Source of the DNA: SICU01 sp038045445
Lineage (GTDB): Archaea; Nanobdellota; Nanobdellia; Pacearchaeales; GW2011-AR1
Direction: 5' to 3'
DNA: 47,441 nucleotides
NCBI GenBank assembly: GCA_038045445.1
Contig: JBBSYC010000020.1
Span: forward strand, 1-47,441
The number at the start of each line of letters is the position of its first letter. Within the stretch, counting starts at the first letter, position 1. Below, piece after piece: positions 1 to 5,508 of the stretch. The position numbers and the translations under genes were made by a program. Under the pieces are notes generated by a model. That model was not told the DNA's origin, ran no database searches, and saw only the letters and a list, made by a program, of their open reading frames with translations.

Positions 1-1
1 A

Positions 2-91
2 GTACACGAAATTATAGGGTTAGTACCCCATGCAAGAATATTAGGATACTACACACCGTTCTACATTCATGAAAGATTTAAAAACCCTTGA
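2..91 (+). CDS. 3' end of an unidentified upstream gene (partial)
   Basis: Frame 2 is open from the window edge to a TGA at 89-91 and would encode a 29-residue tail beginning VHEIIGLVPHARI. The composition is protein-like (mixed hydrophobic and charged, few Ser or Lys runs), but 29 codons can stay open by chance. I do not recognise the family. If real, its last codons overlap the TATA-like box proposed for rps2. Confidence 0.35.
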   Translation, partial: VHEIIGLVPHARILGYYTPFYIHERFKNP

Positions 92-152
92 AAATGAAGA
101 TGATTGAAAACTTAGCAGGTACTGGCTGAAACAAACCCAGAAAAACTCCTGC
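74..152 (+). promoter_or_regulatory. rps2 promoter and leader hairpin
   Basis: A TATA-like box (gatttaaaaac, 74-84) would start transcription near 108, giving a leader of about 65 nt before the rps2 ATG at 174. The leader contains a two-part hairpin: GCAGG (115-119) pairs with CCTGC (148-152), and inside it CTGG (122-125) pairs with CCAG (137-140) around an A-rich loop. Some archaeal and bacterial ribosomal-protein mRNAs are autoregulated by leader structures. That role here is inference from position only. Confidence 0.4.
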
Positions 153-173
153 ACTGGTTATAATATAATTACA

Positions 174-1115
174 ATGGCAAAAACAACCAAGAAGAAAGAA
201 GAGTCTATAATATCAAAGGTAGCTCATGCTACGGAACATGTTGTTGAGGAAATTGGAGAGACTGTTGAGAATGTAGTTGAAAAGGTTGCTGAAGGTGTTG
301 GAGAGATAGTTGAAGAATTGACTGAAAAAGATAAACCTGAGAAGAAAAAGGTAAAGAAGAAAAAAGATTCTGAAAACATTGATGAAGAAAAACCTAAGAA
401 GAAAGAACTTTCTGAAGCACTTAAAGCAAAACTTAAGGCACTTGAGAGCAAATTTCAGGAAACTGAAAAAATAGATATTAAAGAAAAAGTAACTGGTGAA
501 AAGTCTGAACCTACGAATACTCTCGTACCAATTGAAGATTATCTAAAATCGTCAATGCATTTAGGAACAAGAGTAATTACTCCGAACATGCGCAAGTATA
601 TCTATAAGAGACGTGCTGATGGTCTTGCAGTTTTCAATACTACCTTACTTGATAGCACAATAAAAGAGGCTGGAGAATTTATTTCAAAATATGCTCCTGA
701 GGACATGATTGTTGTTTGCAAGAGAGAAGCTGGATGGCACGCGGTTAAACTATTTTCTGAAACACTTGGGATACGTTCTTTTACCAAAAAATATCCTGCG
801 GGAATTTTGACTAACACAAACTTGAAGGACTTTTTTGAGACAAAACTTGTTTTGATATGTGATCCATGGCTTGATAAGAATGCATTGACTGATGCTAACA
901 GAGTTGGAGTTCCTGTTTTGAGCGTTTGTGACAGTAACAATTATGCTTTTGGAATAACTAAAACAATAGCTGGAAATAATAAATCAGCTAAAAGTCTTGG
1001 AATGATTATGTACCTTCTTGCTAAAATATATATTGAAAATCGCAAGATGGATGTTCAGCTTCCTGCAATAGAACAGTTTATAGATGACTGGGCTAATTTA
1101 GTGCCACCTAAGTAA
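174..1115 (+). CDS. rps2: Small-subunit ribosomal protein uS2 with long N-terminal extension
   Basis: Ribosomal protein uS2 of the 30S subunit. Residues from about 118 to 305 form the conserved domain: VPIEDYL..SSMHLGTR near the start, RRADGLAVFN, the CKREAGWHAVK strand-helix, LVLICDPWLDKNALTDAN, PVLSVCDSNN, and KSAKSLGMIMYLLA near the end. The first 117 residues are an extra region absent from ordinary archaeal uS2 (usually about 200-230 aa in total). It holds an amphipathic stretch with repeated V-E-x-V/I patterns (about residues 15-50) followed by Lys/Glu-rich sequence. The gene is preceded by its own TATA-like box and a leader hairpin. Start at ATG 174, with no in-frame alternative closer to the core. 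Identification is secure; the role of the extension is unknown. Confidence 0.95.
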   Translation: MAKTTKKKEESIISKVAHATEHVVEEIGETVENVVEKVAEGVGEIVEELTEKDKPEKKKVKKKKDSENIDEEKPKKKELSEALKAKLKALESKFQETEKIDIKEKVTGEKSEPTNTLVPIEDYLKSSMHLGTRVITPNMRKYIYKRRADGLAVFNTTLLDSTIKEAGEFISKYAPEDMIVVCKREAGWHAVKLFSETLGIRSFTKKYPAGILTNTNLKDFFETKLVLICDPWLDKNALTDANRVGVPVLSVCDSNNYAFGITKTIAGNNKSAKSLGMIMYLLAKIYIENRKMDVQLPAIEQFIDDWANLVPPK

Positions 1116-1142
1116 ATCTTATCTTATTTTATTATATGATGA

Positions 1143-1304
1143 ATGATATATCTACTAGAGTTAGTGGGTGGGTTGGTTTTACAAGGAAGAGATATATATT
1201 TTATTGAAGAAAATAATTTGTGTTTTGTTGTTAGAATTGTGGGGATATCTCGTTTTGTATCTCTTAGTGATTTGGTGAAGAAAGCAAGAGATTTAGGTTA
1301 TTAA
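1143..1304 (+). CDS. Small hypothetical protein (53 aa)
   Basis: An open frame from ATG 1143 to TAA 1302-1304 just downstream of rps2. It encodes 53 residues beginning MIYLLELVGGLVL and ending VKKARDLGY. The N-terminal 13 residues are hydrophobic, followed by alternating beta-like segments (DIYFIEENN, FVVRIVGI) and a charged helix. I do not recognise a family. Codon use is similar to the neighbours and the C-terminus looks like a real protein end. A competing frame from ATG 1136 stops after 23 codons, so 1143 is preferred. It may be co-transcribed with rps2 (28-nt gap). Confidence 0.45.
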   Translation: MIYLLELVGGLVLQGRDIYFIEENNLCFVVRIVGISRFVSLSDLVKKARDLGY

Positions 1305-1312
1305 TAATTGAA

Positions 1313-1570
1313 TTATTTCTTTAATTTGTTTACTAAATCTTGCATAATTCTTCCAGTTGCATTACGATCTGCATCCAATTTTCTTTTAAATTCCATTGGT
1401 AATGGGAGAGTTATTTCTTTAGCGAGAGCATAATTCAACCATTGAGAATATCCTGTCTCTAGTTGCTCTAAACTTGGAAATGTTTCTATTATCACAAAAG
1501 TTCCCCCAGCAGGAACAACTAAAGCATAACTATCTTTTTCAGAGGATCTTCTTGGTTCAAATATTTCCAT
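1313..1570 (-). CDS. Hypothetical protein (85 aa)
   Basis: A small soluble protein with no signal peptide or membrane segment. A Gly-centred strand-turn-strand (YALVVPAGGTFVIIETF, about residues 16-32) is followed by a helical second half with several Lys/Arg (EFKRKLDADRN.., VNKLKK at the C-terminus). Family not recognised. A TATA-like element (ttttaaaa, about 1590-1600) lies about 25 nt upstream of the ATG on this strand, consistent with an independent leaderless transcript. It converges with the small gene ending at 1304. Confidence 0.6.
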   Translation of the reverse strand: MEIFEPRRSSEKDSYALVVPAGGTFVIIETFPSLEQLETGYSQWLNYALAKEITLPLPMEFKRKLDADRNATGRIMQDLVNKLKK

Positions 1571-1708
1571 AAAACTAAGCTAAGAAGATCCCTTTTAAAA
1601 TTATCTCCCACAAAGTTTATACAATGAAAATTAGATAATTTTCAAGCATAAATATTACATGAGGATAAGCGTAATGTTTATACAAAGTTAATAGGGGTTA
1701 ATATGCAT

Positions 1709-1740
1709 AAACCTTGCTTGAGAGCAAGGTTTATATACTA
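1709..1740 (+). promoter_or_regulatory. 16S rRNA promoter with palindrome overlapping the TATA box
   Basis: The TATA box (tttatatac, about 1730-1738) lies inside the right arm of a perfect 10-bp inverted repeat, aaaccttgct (1709-1718) / agcaaggttt (1723-1732), with a 4-nt loop. The next 290 nt are the transcribed 16S leader, so initiation is expected near 1760. A second leader palindrome, aagatgaa (1759-1766) / ttcatctt (1801-1808), follows. The rest of the gap 1571-1708 is AT-rich with TATA-like repeats (gtttataca at about 1615 and 1675) and no gene that I can support. Confidence 0.6.
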
Positions 1741-1834
1741 CATTTTAGAACACCTCTTAAGATGAAACACGTTGTGAGTGTCTTACGTTTAGCGTCGGGG
1801 TTCATCTTCCGGCAACTGCATTGTAAGATATGAG

Positions 1835-1872
1835 GTATGCAATCGGTTAATTTAGTATTTCAACGAAACTTT
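1835..1872 (+). other. 5' half of the 16S processing stem
   Basis: This stretch is complementary to 4918-4953, just past the 3' end of the 16S gene. GTATGCAATC (1835-1844) pairs perfectly with GATTGCATAC (4944-4953). After an internal loop, agtatt.caa pairs with ttgaatact, and after a 3x3 loop aacttt pairs with gaagtt. Archaeal pre-rRNA is normally released from such long stems by the splicing endonuclease at a bulge-helix-bulge. The internal loops here are not a textbook 3-4-3 motif, so the exact cut site is not assigned. Confidence 0.75.
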
Positions 1873-1974
1873 TATTTTTTGGAGCGAGTGCGAAATTACT
1901 TTATAGAAAGGTAACAAAATCATAATAATAATTAATGCAATCTTGCCAGATGCATACGAGGTCAATCTGATTTT

Positions 1975-2046
1975 TAAAAATTCATAGAATTTTTACATAC
2001 AGAAAACTTAGGTTTTCTGTCTCATTAAATTTCTTTAGAAATTTAA
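1975..2046 (+). repeat. Three tandem AT-rich hairpins in the 16S leader
   Basis: Three near-perfect inverted repeats follow one another directly before mature 16S: TAAAAATTC/GAATTTTTA (about 1975-1993), ACAGAAAAC/GTTTTCTGT (1999-2020) and TTAAATTTCT/AGAAATTTAA (2025-2046, 2-nt loop). The last ends two bases before the inferred mature 5' end at 2049. They may guide leader folding or 5' maturation (inference). Confidence 0.5.
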
Positions 2047-3134
2047 GAAATCCAGTTGATCCCGCTGGCGGTTGCGGCTATCTGGTTTGACTTAGACATG
2101 CAAGTGTTTCCGCAAGGAACGCGAACTGCTCAGTAACACGTAGATAACCTGCCCTATTGCCTGCGATAGCCTCGGGAAACTGAGGTTAAGAACGGATAGG
2201 CGCCGACTACTGGAATGTGTTGGCGCTCAAAATTTGCAATAGACTGGGGCTGCGGTGGATTAGGTTGTTGGCGGGGTAAAGGCCCACCAAGCCGATGATC
2301 CATACGGGCTTTTAGCGAAAGGGCCCGGAGAGGGAGTCTGAGACACTACTCCCAGCCCTACGGGGTGCAGCAGTCGGGTATTTTCTGCAATGTACGAAAG
2401 TATGACAGAGCGAGCCAGAGTGATTTTCTATAATTGAAAATCTTTTGTGACATGTAAATAGTGTTACGAATAAGGACCGGGCAAGACTGGTGCCAGTCGC
2501 CGCGGTAATCCCAGCGGTCCAAGTCGCAACCACAATTATTGGGTCTAAAACATCCGTAGCTTGCTTGATAAGTCTCTTGTGAAATCCGGCCTCTTAAGGG
2601 TCGAAGAGCAAGAGATACTGTCGGGCTAGAGACCGGGAGAGGTAAGAAGTACGGTCGGGGTACCGGTAAAATGGGTTGATCCCGTCTGGACTAACAACAG
2701 CGAAGGCATCTTACCAGCACGGATCTGACAGTAAGGGATGAAGGCTAGGGGCGCAAAAGGGATTAGATACCCCTGTAGTCCTAGCAGTAAACACTGCACA
2801 CTAAACATTGGGGCCTCTTCGAGAGGTTTCAGTGCTGTAGCGAAGGCGTAGAGTGTGCTACCTGGGAAGTATAGTCGCAAGACCGAAACTTAAAGGAATA
2901 GGCGGGGGAGTACTACAACGAGTGACGCGTACGGTTAGACATAAAATCCTTTCAAGGATTTTAAATTAAGCCGTCGTACCCAAGAAATTTTAGAAAATTT
3001 CTGGGCCACAATTTCTACTGGTTTGCCTACGCAAACAATACGGGAAGAAATTGTTGGAAATTGAGCTAAATGCTGGAATATCCGAGAATCTCAAAGTACA
3101 TAGTTTTAAAAATAATAAATTATGTGAAAATCTT

Positions 3135-3356
3135 ATGAGTGCGGACAATCAGCAGGAAAGACGAGAAAATAGATATAAATTAAAATTAGAAGATTTAGTA
3201 CCGATAGTTGGAATGAGAAAATATTTATTTAGAATTCCAGGTATATTTGAAGAGCCACCTAAATCAGGAAGAGAAATGGTAACAGAGAAGATTAATCTTT
3301 GTTTACTTTTGGCTTATAATGCAAGTATTCTATACACTATAGGTTACGTAAGATAA
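3135..3356 (+). CDS. Intron-encoded hypothetical protein (73 aa) in the group I intron
   Basis: An ORF from ATG 3135 to TAA 3354-3356 lying between the Q and R core elements, that is, in the P6 region where group I introns often carry inserted genes. The first 15 codons overlap the Q-like core segment, so translation may really begin at the internal ATG 3213 (MRKYLFRIPGIFEE). Residues from about 28 on look protein-like: RIPGIFEEPPKSGREM, then a hydrophobic helix INLCLLLAYNASILYTIGY. There is no LAGLIDADG, GIY-YIG or HNH motif, and it is too short for a canonical homing endonuclease. It could be an orphan host gene captured by the intron or a remnant. An upstream TTG extension to 3051 is unlikely because it crosses structured intron sequence. 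Confidence 0.4.
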   Translation: MSADNQQERRENRYKLKLEDLVPIVGMRKYLFRIPGIFEEPPKSGREMVTEKINLCLLLAYNASILYTIGYVR

Positions 3357-3513
3357 TTTTCTCGAATCCTCAGAGACTACACGCTCAAAATAATTTTATA
3401 ATTATTAAGATATAGTCCGATCTTGATAGCGATATCAAGCATTTGCTAGAAATAGCAAGTCACTGTTAATACAAAACTTTATATATTTAGATAGATATTG
3501 AATAATAATTAGA

Positions 3514-3585
3514 TCGACCTGCCGGGAATCAAACTCGGATTTTAAACTTCGCAGGTTCATGTGTTAATCATTACACTACAGGCCC
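3514..3585 (-). tRNA. tRNA-Arg(GCG)-like gene, antisense inside the group I intron
   Basis: The minus strand folds as a 72-nt cloverleaf: acceptor gggcctg/caggtcg (G1:G72 mismatch, remaining six pairs good including one G.U), T8-A9, D stem gtgt/acac with loop aatgatta, anticodon stem tgaac/gttta with loop C-T-GCG-A-A (anticodon GCG, Arg), 4-nt variable loop, T stem ccgag/cccgg with one A-C mismatch and loop tttgatt, discriminator A. CCA is not encoded. Flanking bases extend the acceptor by tagat/atcta. A TATA-like element (tttataat) lies about 25-30 nt upstream on the minus strand. The two mismatches leave open a pseudogene or tRNA-like peripheral structure. Sitting inside a 16S intron on the opposite strand is very unusual. 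Confidence 0.6.
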
Positions 3586-4444
3586 ATCTAAGATTCTTTA
3601 TTTTATTTGAGATTATAAATTTTGATTATATTTTAACAGTCGTAACATACATGTCAATTAGATTCTACACCGTGAACCTCACCAGAGCCGACAGCAGAAT
3701 GAAGGTCAGTCTGAAGGGCTTACCTGACACGCTGAGAGGAGATGCATGGCCGACGTCAGCCTGTGTCGTGAGATGACCTGTTAAATCAGGTAACAGGCGA
3801 GACCCGTATGTATATTTGCAATTTTCAATATACAGACTGCCTTGGCAACAAGGAGGAAGGTGCGGGCTACGTTAGGTGAGTACGTCCCAAATGCTCTGGG
3901 CTACACGCGCGCGGCAATGCTGCACTCAAAGGGTCGCAACGCCGAAAGGCGACGCTAATCTCATAAACTGCAGCTTAGTTCAGATTGGGGGTTGCAACTC
4001 ACCCCCATGACGCTGGAATTCGTAGTAATCGGGCGTTAGCAACACCCGGTGAATATGTCAATGCTCCTTGCACTCACCGAAATAAATGTGCTTGGCAGCT
4101 TTCAATTCTTGTTGGTTAAAGTCCAACAGTTATTTCTCAACCAATTAGTGCAGAGAAAATAATTTAGTCAACATCGCAGGCGTAATTTGGTAACAAATAC
4201 GCTGGAGGGCGTGAGACAAAATTCAGCCAGTAATCCGTAAGGATTTTCAAGACGACGCTTACAACGGGTCGGTGGTAAGCGGAAGTCAATAGGAATTAAA
4301 CTAGGATGAATGGAATAGAAATGAAAGTGACCCAAGGAGATCCTACTTATAGAAAAATATAAGAGGAAGTCAGCAGGATTCATAGTAGTTTTTCATTAAT
4401 TTGGAAGATGAAGGAATTCTACCGAAATGTTAATGATATAAATC

Positions 4445-4454
4445 TTTATATAAC
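4445..4454 (+). promoter_or_regulatory. TATA box inside the group II intron
   Basis: tttatataac lies 22-31 nt before the ATG at 4476, the spacing expected for a leaderless archaeal gene. It suggests that the intron ORF is transcribed by its own promoter rather than only from the rRNA promoter. Confidence 0.5.
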
Positions 4455-4475
4455 CAAAACCTATTTTTTCTTGTA

Positions 4476-4691
4476 ATGAATGACGAATTAAGATTATTTA
4501 CGATTCATGACCGAGATAGAAATTATATATATAGAGATACTGTAGTTGCTACAGATCCAAGTAATGCTTTACAACAATATAGAGCAAAAATTGGAGAAAT
4601 AAGGTTTGAAGATAACAGCAAATGGTCTGTTGAGGACTTATCTTCTTTTCTTCTACAACAAGGATATGTAGTCAACATACAAAGAAAATAA
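4476..4691 (+). CDS. Hypothetical protein (71 aa) nested in group II intron domain IV
   Basis: ATG 4476 to TAA 4689-4691. The protein has 71 residues and is soluble: a beta-rich first half (LRLFTIHDRDRNYIYRDTVVA), then DPSNALQQYRAKIGEIRFEDN and a final helix-strand SVEDLSSFLLQQGYVVNIQRK. The pattern of an alternating strand followed by NALQQY is reminiscent of small alpha-beta host proteins, but I do not recognise the family. It occupies the loop where group II introns normally encode a reverse transcriptase/maturase, and shows no RT, X or endonuclease motif. It has a TATA box at the right distance. Interpretation (inference): an orphan gene replacing the lost maturase ORF, so splicing would need RNA catalysis alone or a trans-acting maturase. 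Confidence 0.6.
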   Translation: MNDELRLFTIHDRDRNYIYRDTVVATDPSNALQQYRAKIGEIRFEDNSKWSVEDLSSFLLQQGYVVNIQRK

Positions 4692-4917
4692 TTAATATTT
4701 TGGGCTCGCAGTATACGGGAAATCCGTTCGTACTGTGGGGAACCAAGTAACTCAATAATGAGTGAAAAGGAAATGCCCGTCAAACCAACCGAGTTATGCA
4801 TTGATGAGGCCCGTTAGGGACGAGTCTTTGTATGTCGAGGTAGGTTAAGTCGTCACAAGGTATCCGTAGGGGAACCTGCGGATGGATCACCTCCTAATTT
4901 ATATTATATAAATGAAT

Positions 4918-4953
4918 GAAGTTAAATTGAATACTTACTGACTGATTGCATAC
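4918..4953 (+). other. 3' half of the 16S processing stem
   Basis: Complementary to 1835-1872 (see that entry). It begins 22 nt after the mature 16S end and finishes 20 nt before the preferred ATG of the signal peptidase gene. An AT-rich TATA-like stretch (tttatattatataaatg, 4898-4914) precedes it and could promote the downstream gene. Confidence 0.75.
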
Positions 4954-4972
4954 CAATGTGTTTTTTATTAAT

Positions 4973-5461
4973 ATGTTTAAGAAAAATAAAAAGTTAATTG
5001 CAGGAGTTGTATTCGGGGCTTGTGTCTTTAATTTCTTCCCATATTATAGAGTTAATGGATTTTCTATGTGTCCTACTCTTAATGATAAAGATTTAGCTTT
5101 TTGTGAAAGATTACCTTTTATTGATGAAAGAGTTGGATTGGATGATTTGGTAATTTTTACTCCTCCTGGAAATTCAAACTCCTGTTTTATAAAACGTGTT
5201 GTCGGAGTTCCTGGAGACCATTATGTTCATAATGGGGTAGAAGAAATAATCTCAGAAGGTTATTATTTTGTTATGGGAGATAATCGAGACATATCTTTCG
5301 ATAGTAGAGACTTTGGTCCTGTTAGAATATCTGATAGAATATTTGGAATTTATTCTGGAGAGGATTCTAAATCATTTAGAATGATATCTCCAATTAGCCA
5401 TAATGCAGTTAGAGCTGAAGATTTTGATTCCAAAGAATTTTGTCTTATTAGAAAAAACTAA
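4973..5461 (+). CDS. Signal peptidase I, bacterial (Ser-Lys) type
   Basis: A membrane-anchored S26 peptidase that removes signal peptides from exported proteins. Starting at ATG 4973 (162 aa) it has a basic N-terminus plus one membrane helix (about residues 7-25), then the catalytic-Ser box NGFSMCPTL (Ser31), the Lys box CFIKRVVGVPGD (Lys74) and the GDN..S.DSR..GPV box (102-117). Archaeal and ER signal peptidases normally have His in place of the Lys, so this is the bacterial P-type dyad. An in-frame TTG at 4946 would start inside the 16S processing stem and adds no recognisable sequence. Directly follows 16S. The window encodes many signal-peptide proteins that could be its clients. Confidence 0.88.
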   Translation: MFKKNKKLIAGVVFGACVFNFFPYYRVNGFSMCPTLNDKDLAFCERLPFIDERVGLDDLVIFTPPGNSNSCFIKRVVGVPGDHYVHNGVEEIISEGYYFVMGDNRDISFDSRDFGPVRISDRIFGIYSGEDSKSFRMISPISHNAVRAEDFDSKEFCLIRKN

Positions 5462-5508
5462 TTTCGAGGCTTAGAAAAATTTAAAAGCCGATTTTTTTAG
5501 ATAAATAT

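Larger units (their letters stand above)
2936..3653 (+). mobile_element. Group I intron in 16S rRNA (about E. coli position 955)
   Basis: 718-nt insertion. Exon ACGGT (2931-2935) pairs with GCCGT (2970-2974), giving P1 with the diagnostic U.G wobble at the 5' splice site. P2 hairpin agaaatttt/aaaatttct (2983-3002). A Q-like segment gcggacaatcagcagg lies at 3140-3155. The R element cagagactacacg (3371-3383) and S element aagatatagtcc (3407-3418) form P7 (gacta/tagtc), with P8 (aataatt/aattatt) between them. P9 hairpins follow: cttgata/tatcaag (about 3422-3440), then ttgcta-GAAA-tagcaa. The intron ends in G3653 (omega-G), and the joined exons read acggt+tcaattagattc, matching the universal ggtttaattggattc length. 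R and S spellings are classic group I. Group I introns in archaeal rRNA are known but uncommon. A 73-codon ORF lies between Q and R, and an antisense tRNA-like gene lies beyond P9. Confidence 0.9.
4079..4774 (+). mobile_element. Group II intron in the 16S decoding centre, with 5'-terminal extra bases
   Basis: About 696-nt insertion splitting caccg/cccgtc; 4080-4775 gives the same joined product. The exon holds adjacent sites IBS2 TTGCACT (4068-4074) and IBS1 CACCG (4075-4079). In the intron, AGTGCAG (4147-4153) pairs with IBS2 over 7 bp, and CGGTG (4270-4274), in the loop of hairpin cgcttac/gtaagcg, pairs with IBS1. This EBS2-then-EBS1 order is the group II arrangement. The stretch ggagatcct...gaagtcagcaggattcatagtag (about 4337-4388) matches the domain III/IV signature that precedes the reverse transcriptase in bacterial-type group II introns. 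A GTGC start-like motif occurs only at 4088, so 8-9 extra bases (aaataaat) precede it. Domain V would be the hairpin at about 4700-4744 (gtatacgg-gaaat-ccgttcgtac) and is non-canonical. No reverse transcriptase is encoded. Confidence 0.85.
2049..4895 (+). rRNA. rrs: 16S rRNA gene interrupted by two introns
   Basis: Archaeal 16S rRNA. Landmarks: tccagttgatcccgctgg at the 5' end, gtgccagtcgccgcggtaa (2490-2508), attagatacccctgtagtcc (2762-2781), aaacttaaaggaataggcgg (2886-2905), tgaaggtcag / acacgctgagaggag in exon 2, gctccttgcac before intron 2, cccgtcaaacc after it, aagtcgtcacaaggta (4847-4862) and ggatcacctcct at the 3' end (4884-4895), which carries the anti-Shine-Dalgarno. Exons are about 2049-2935, 3654-4078 and 4775-4895, roughly 1.43 kb when joined, a normal archaeal length. 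Intron 1 sits at about E. coli 955 and intron 2 at about 1400/1401, in the decoding centre. No 23S or 5S follows: the next gene is a signal peptidase, so the rRNA operon is unlinked. Ends are approximate by a few bases. Confidence 0.96.

Noticed and set aside
2312..2880. Minus-strand frames of 73 and 84 codons in the 16S exon
   Set aside because: They are antisense to conserved 16S rRNA; their openness follows from rRNA composition.
3051..3134. TTG-initiated extension of the group I intron ORF
   Set aside because: It runs through predicted intron stems (the agaaattg arm) and has no recognisable protein features; ATG 3135 or 3213 is more plausible.
2936..3653. Reading the first 16S insert as an ordinary bulge-helix-bulge archaeal intron
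   Set aside because: Group I R and S elements, P1 wobble and terminal G are all present, and no clear 3-4-3 bulge-helix-bulge was found at the junctions.
4168..4383. Minus-strand frame of 71 codons inside the group II intron
   Set aside because: It covers domain I-III sequence with conserved RNA motifs; its translation is Ser/Leu/Arg noise typical of a shadow frame.
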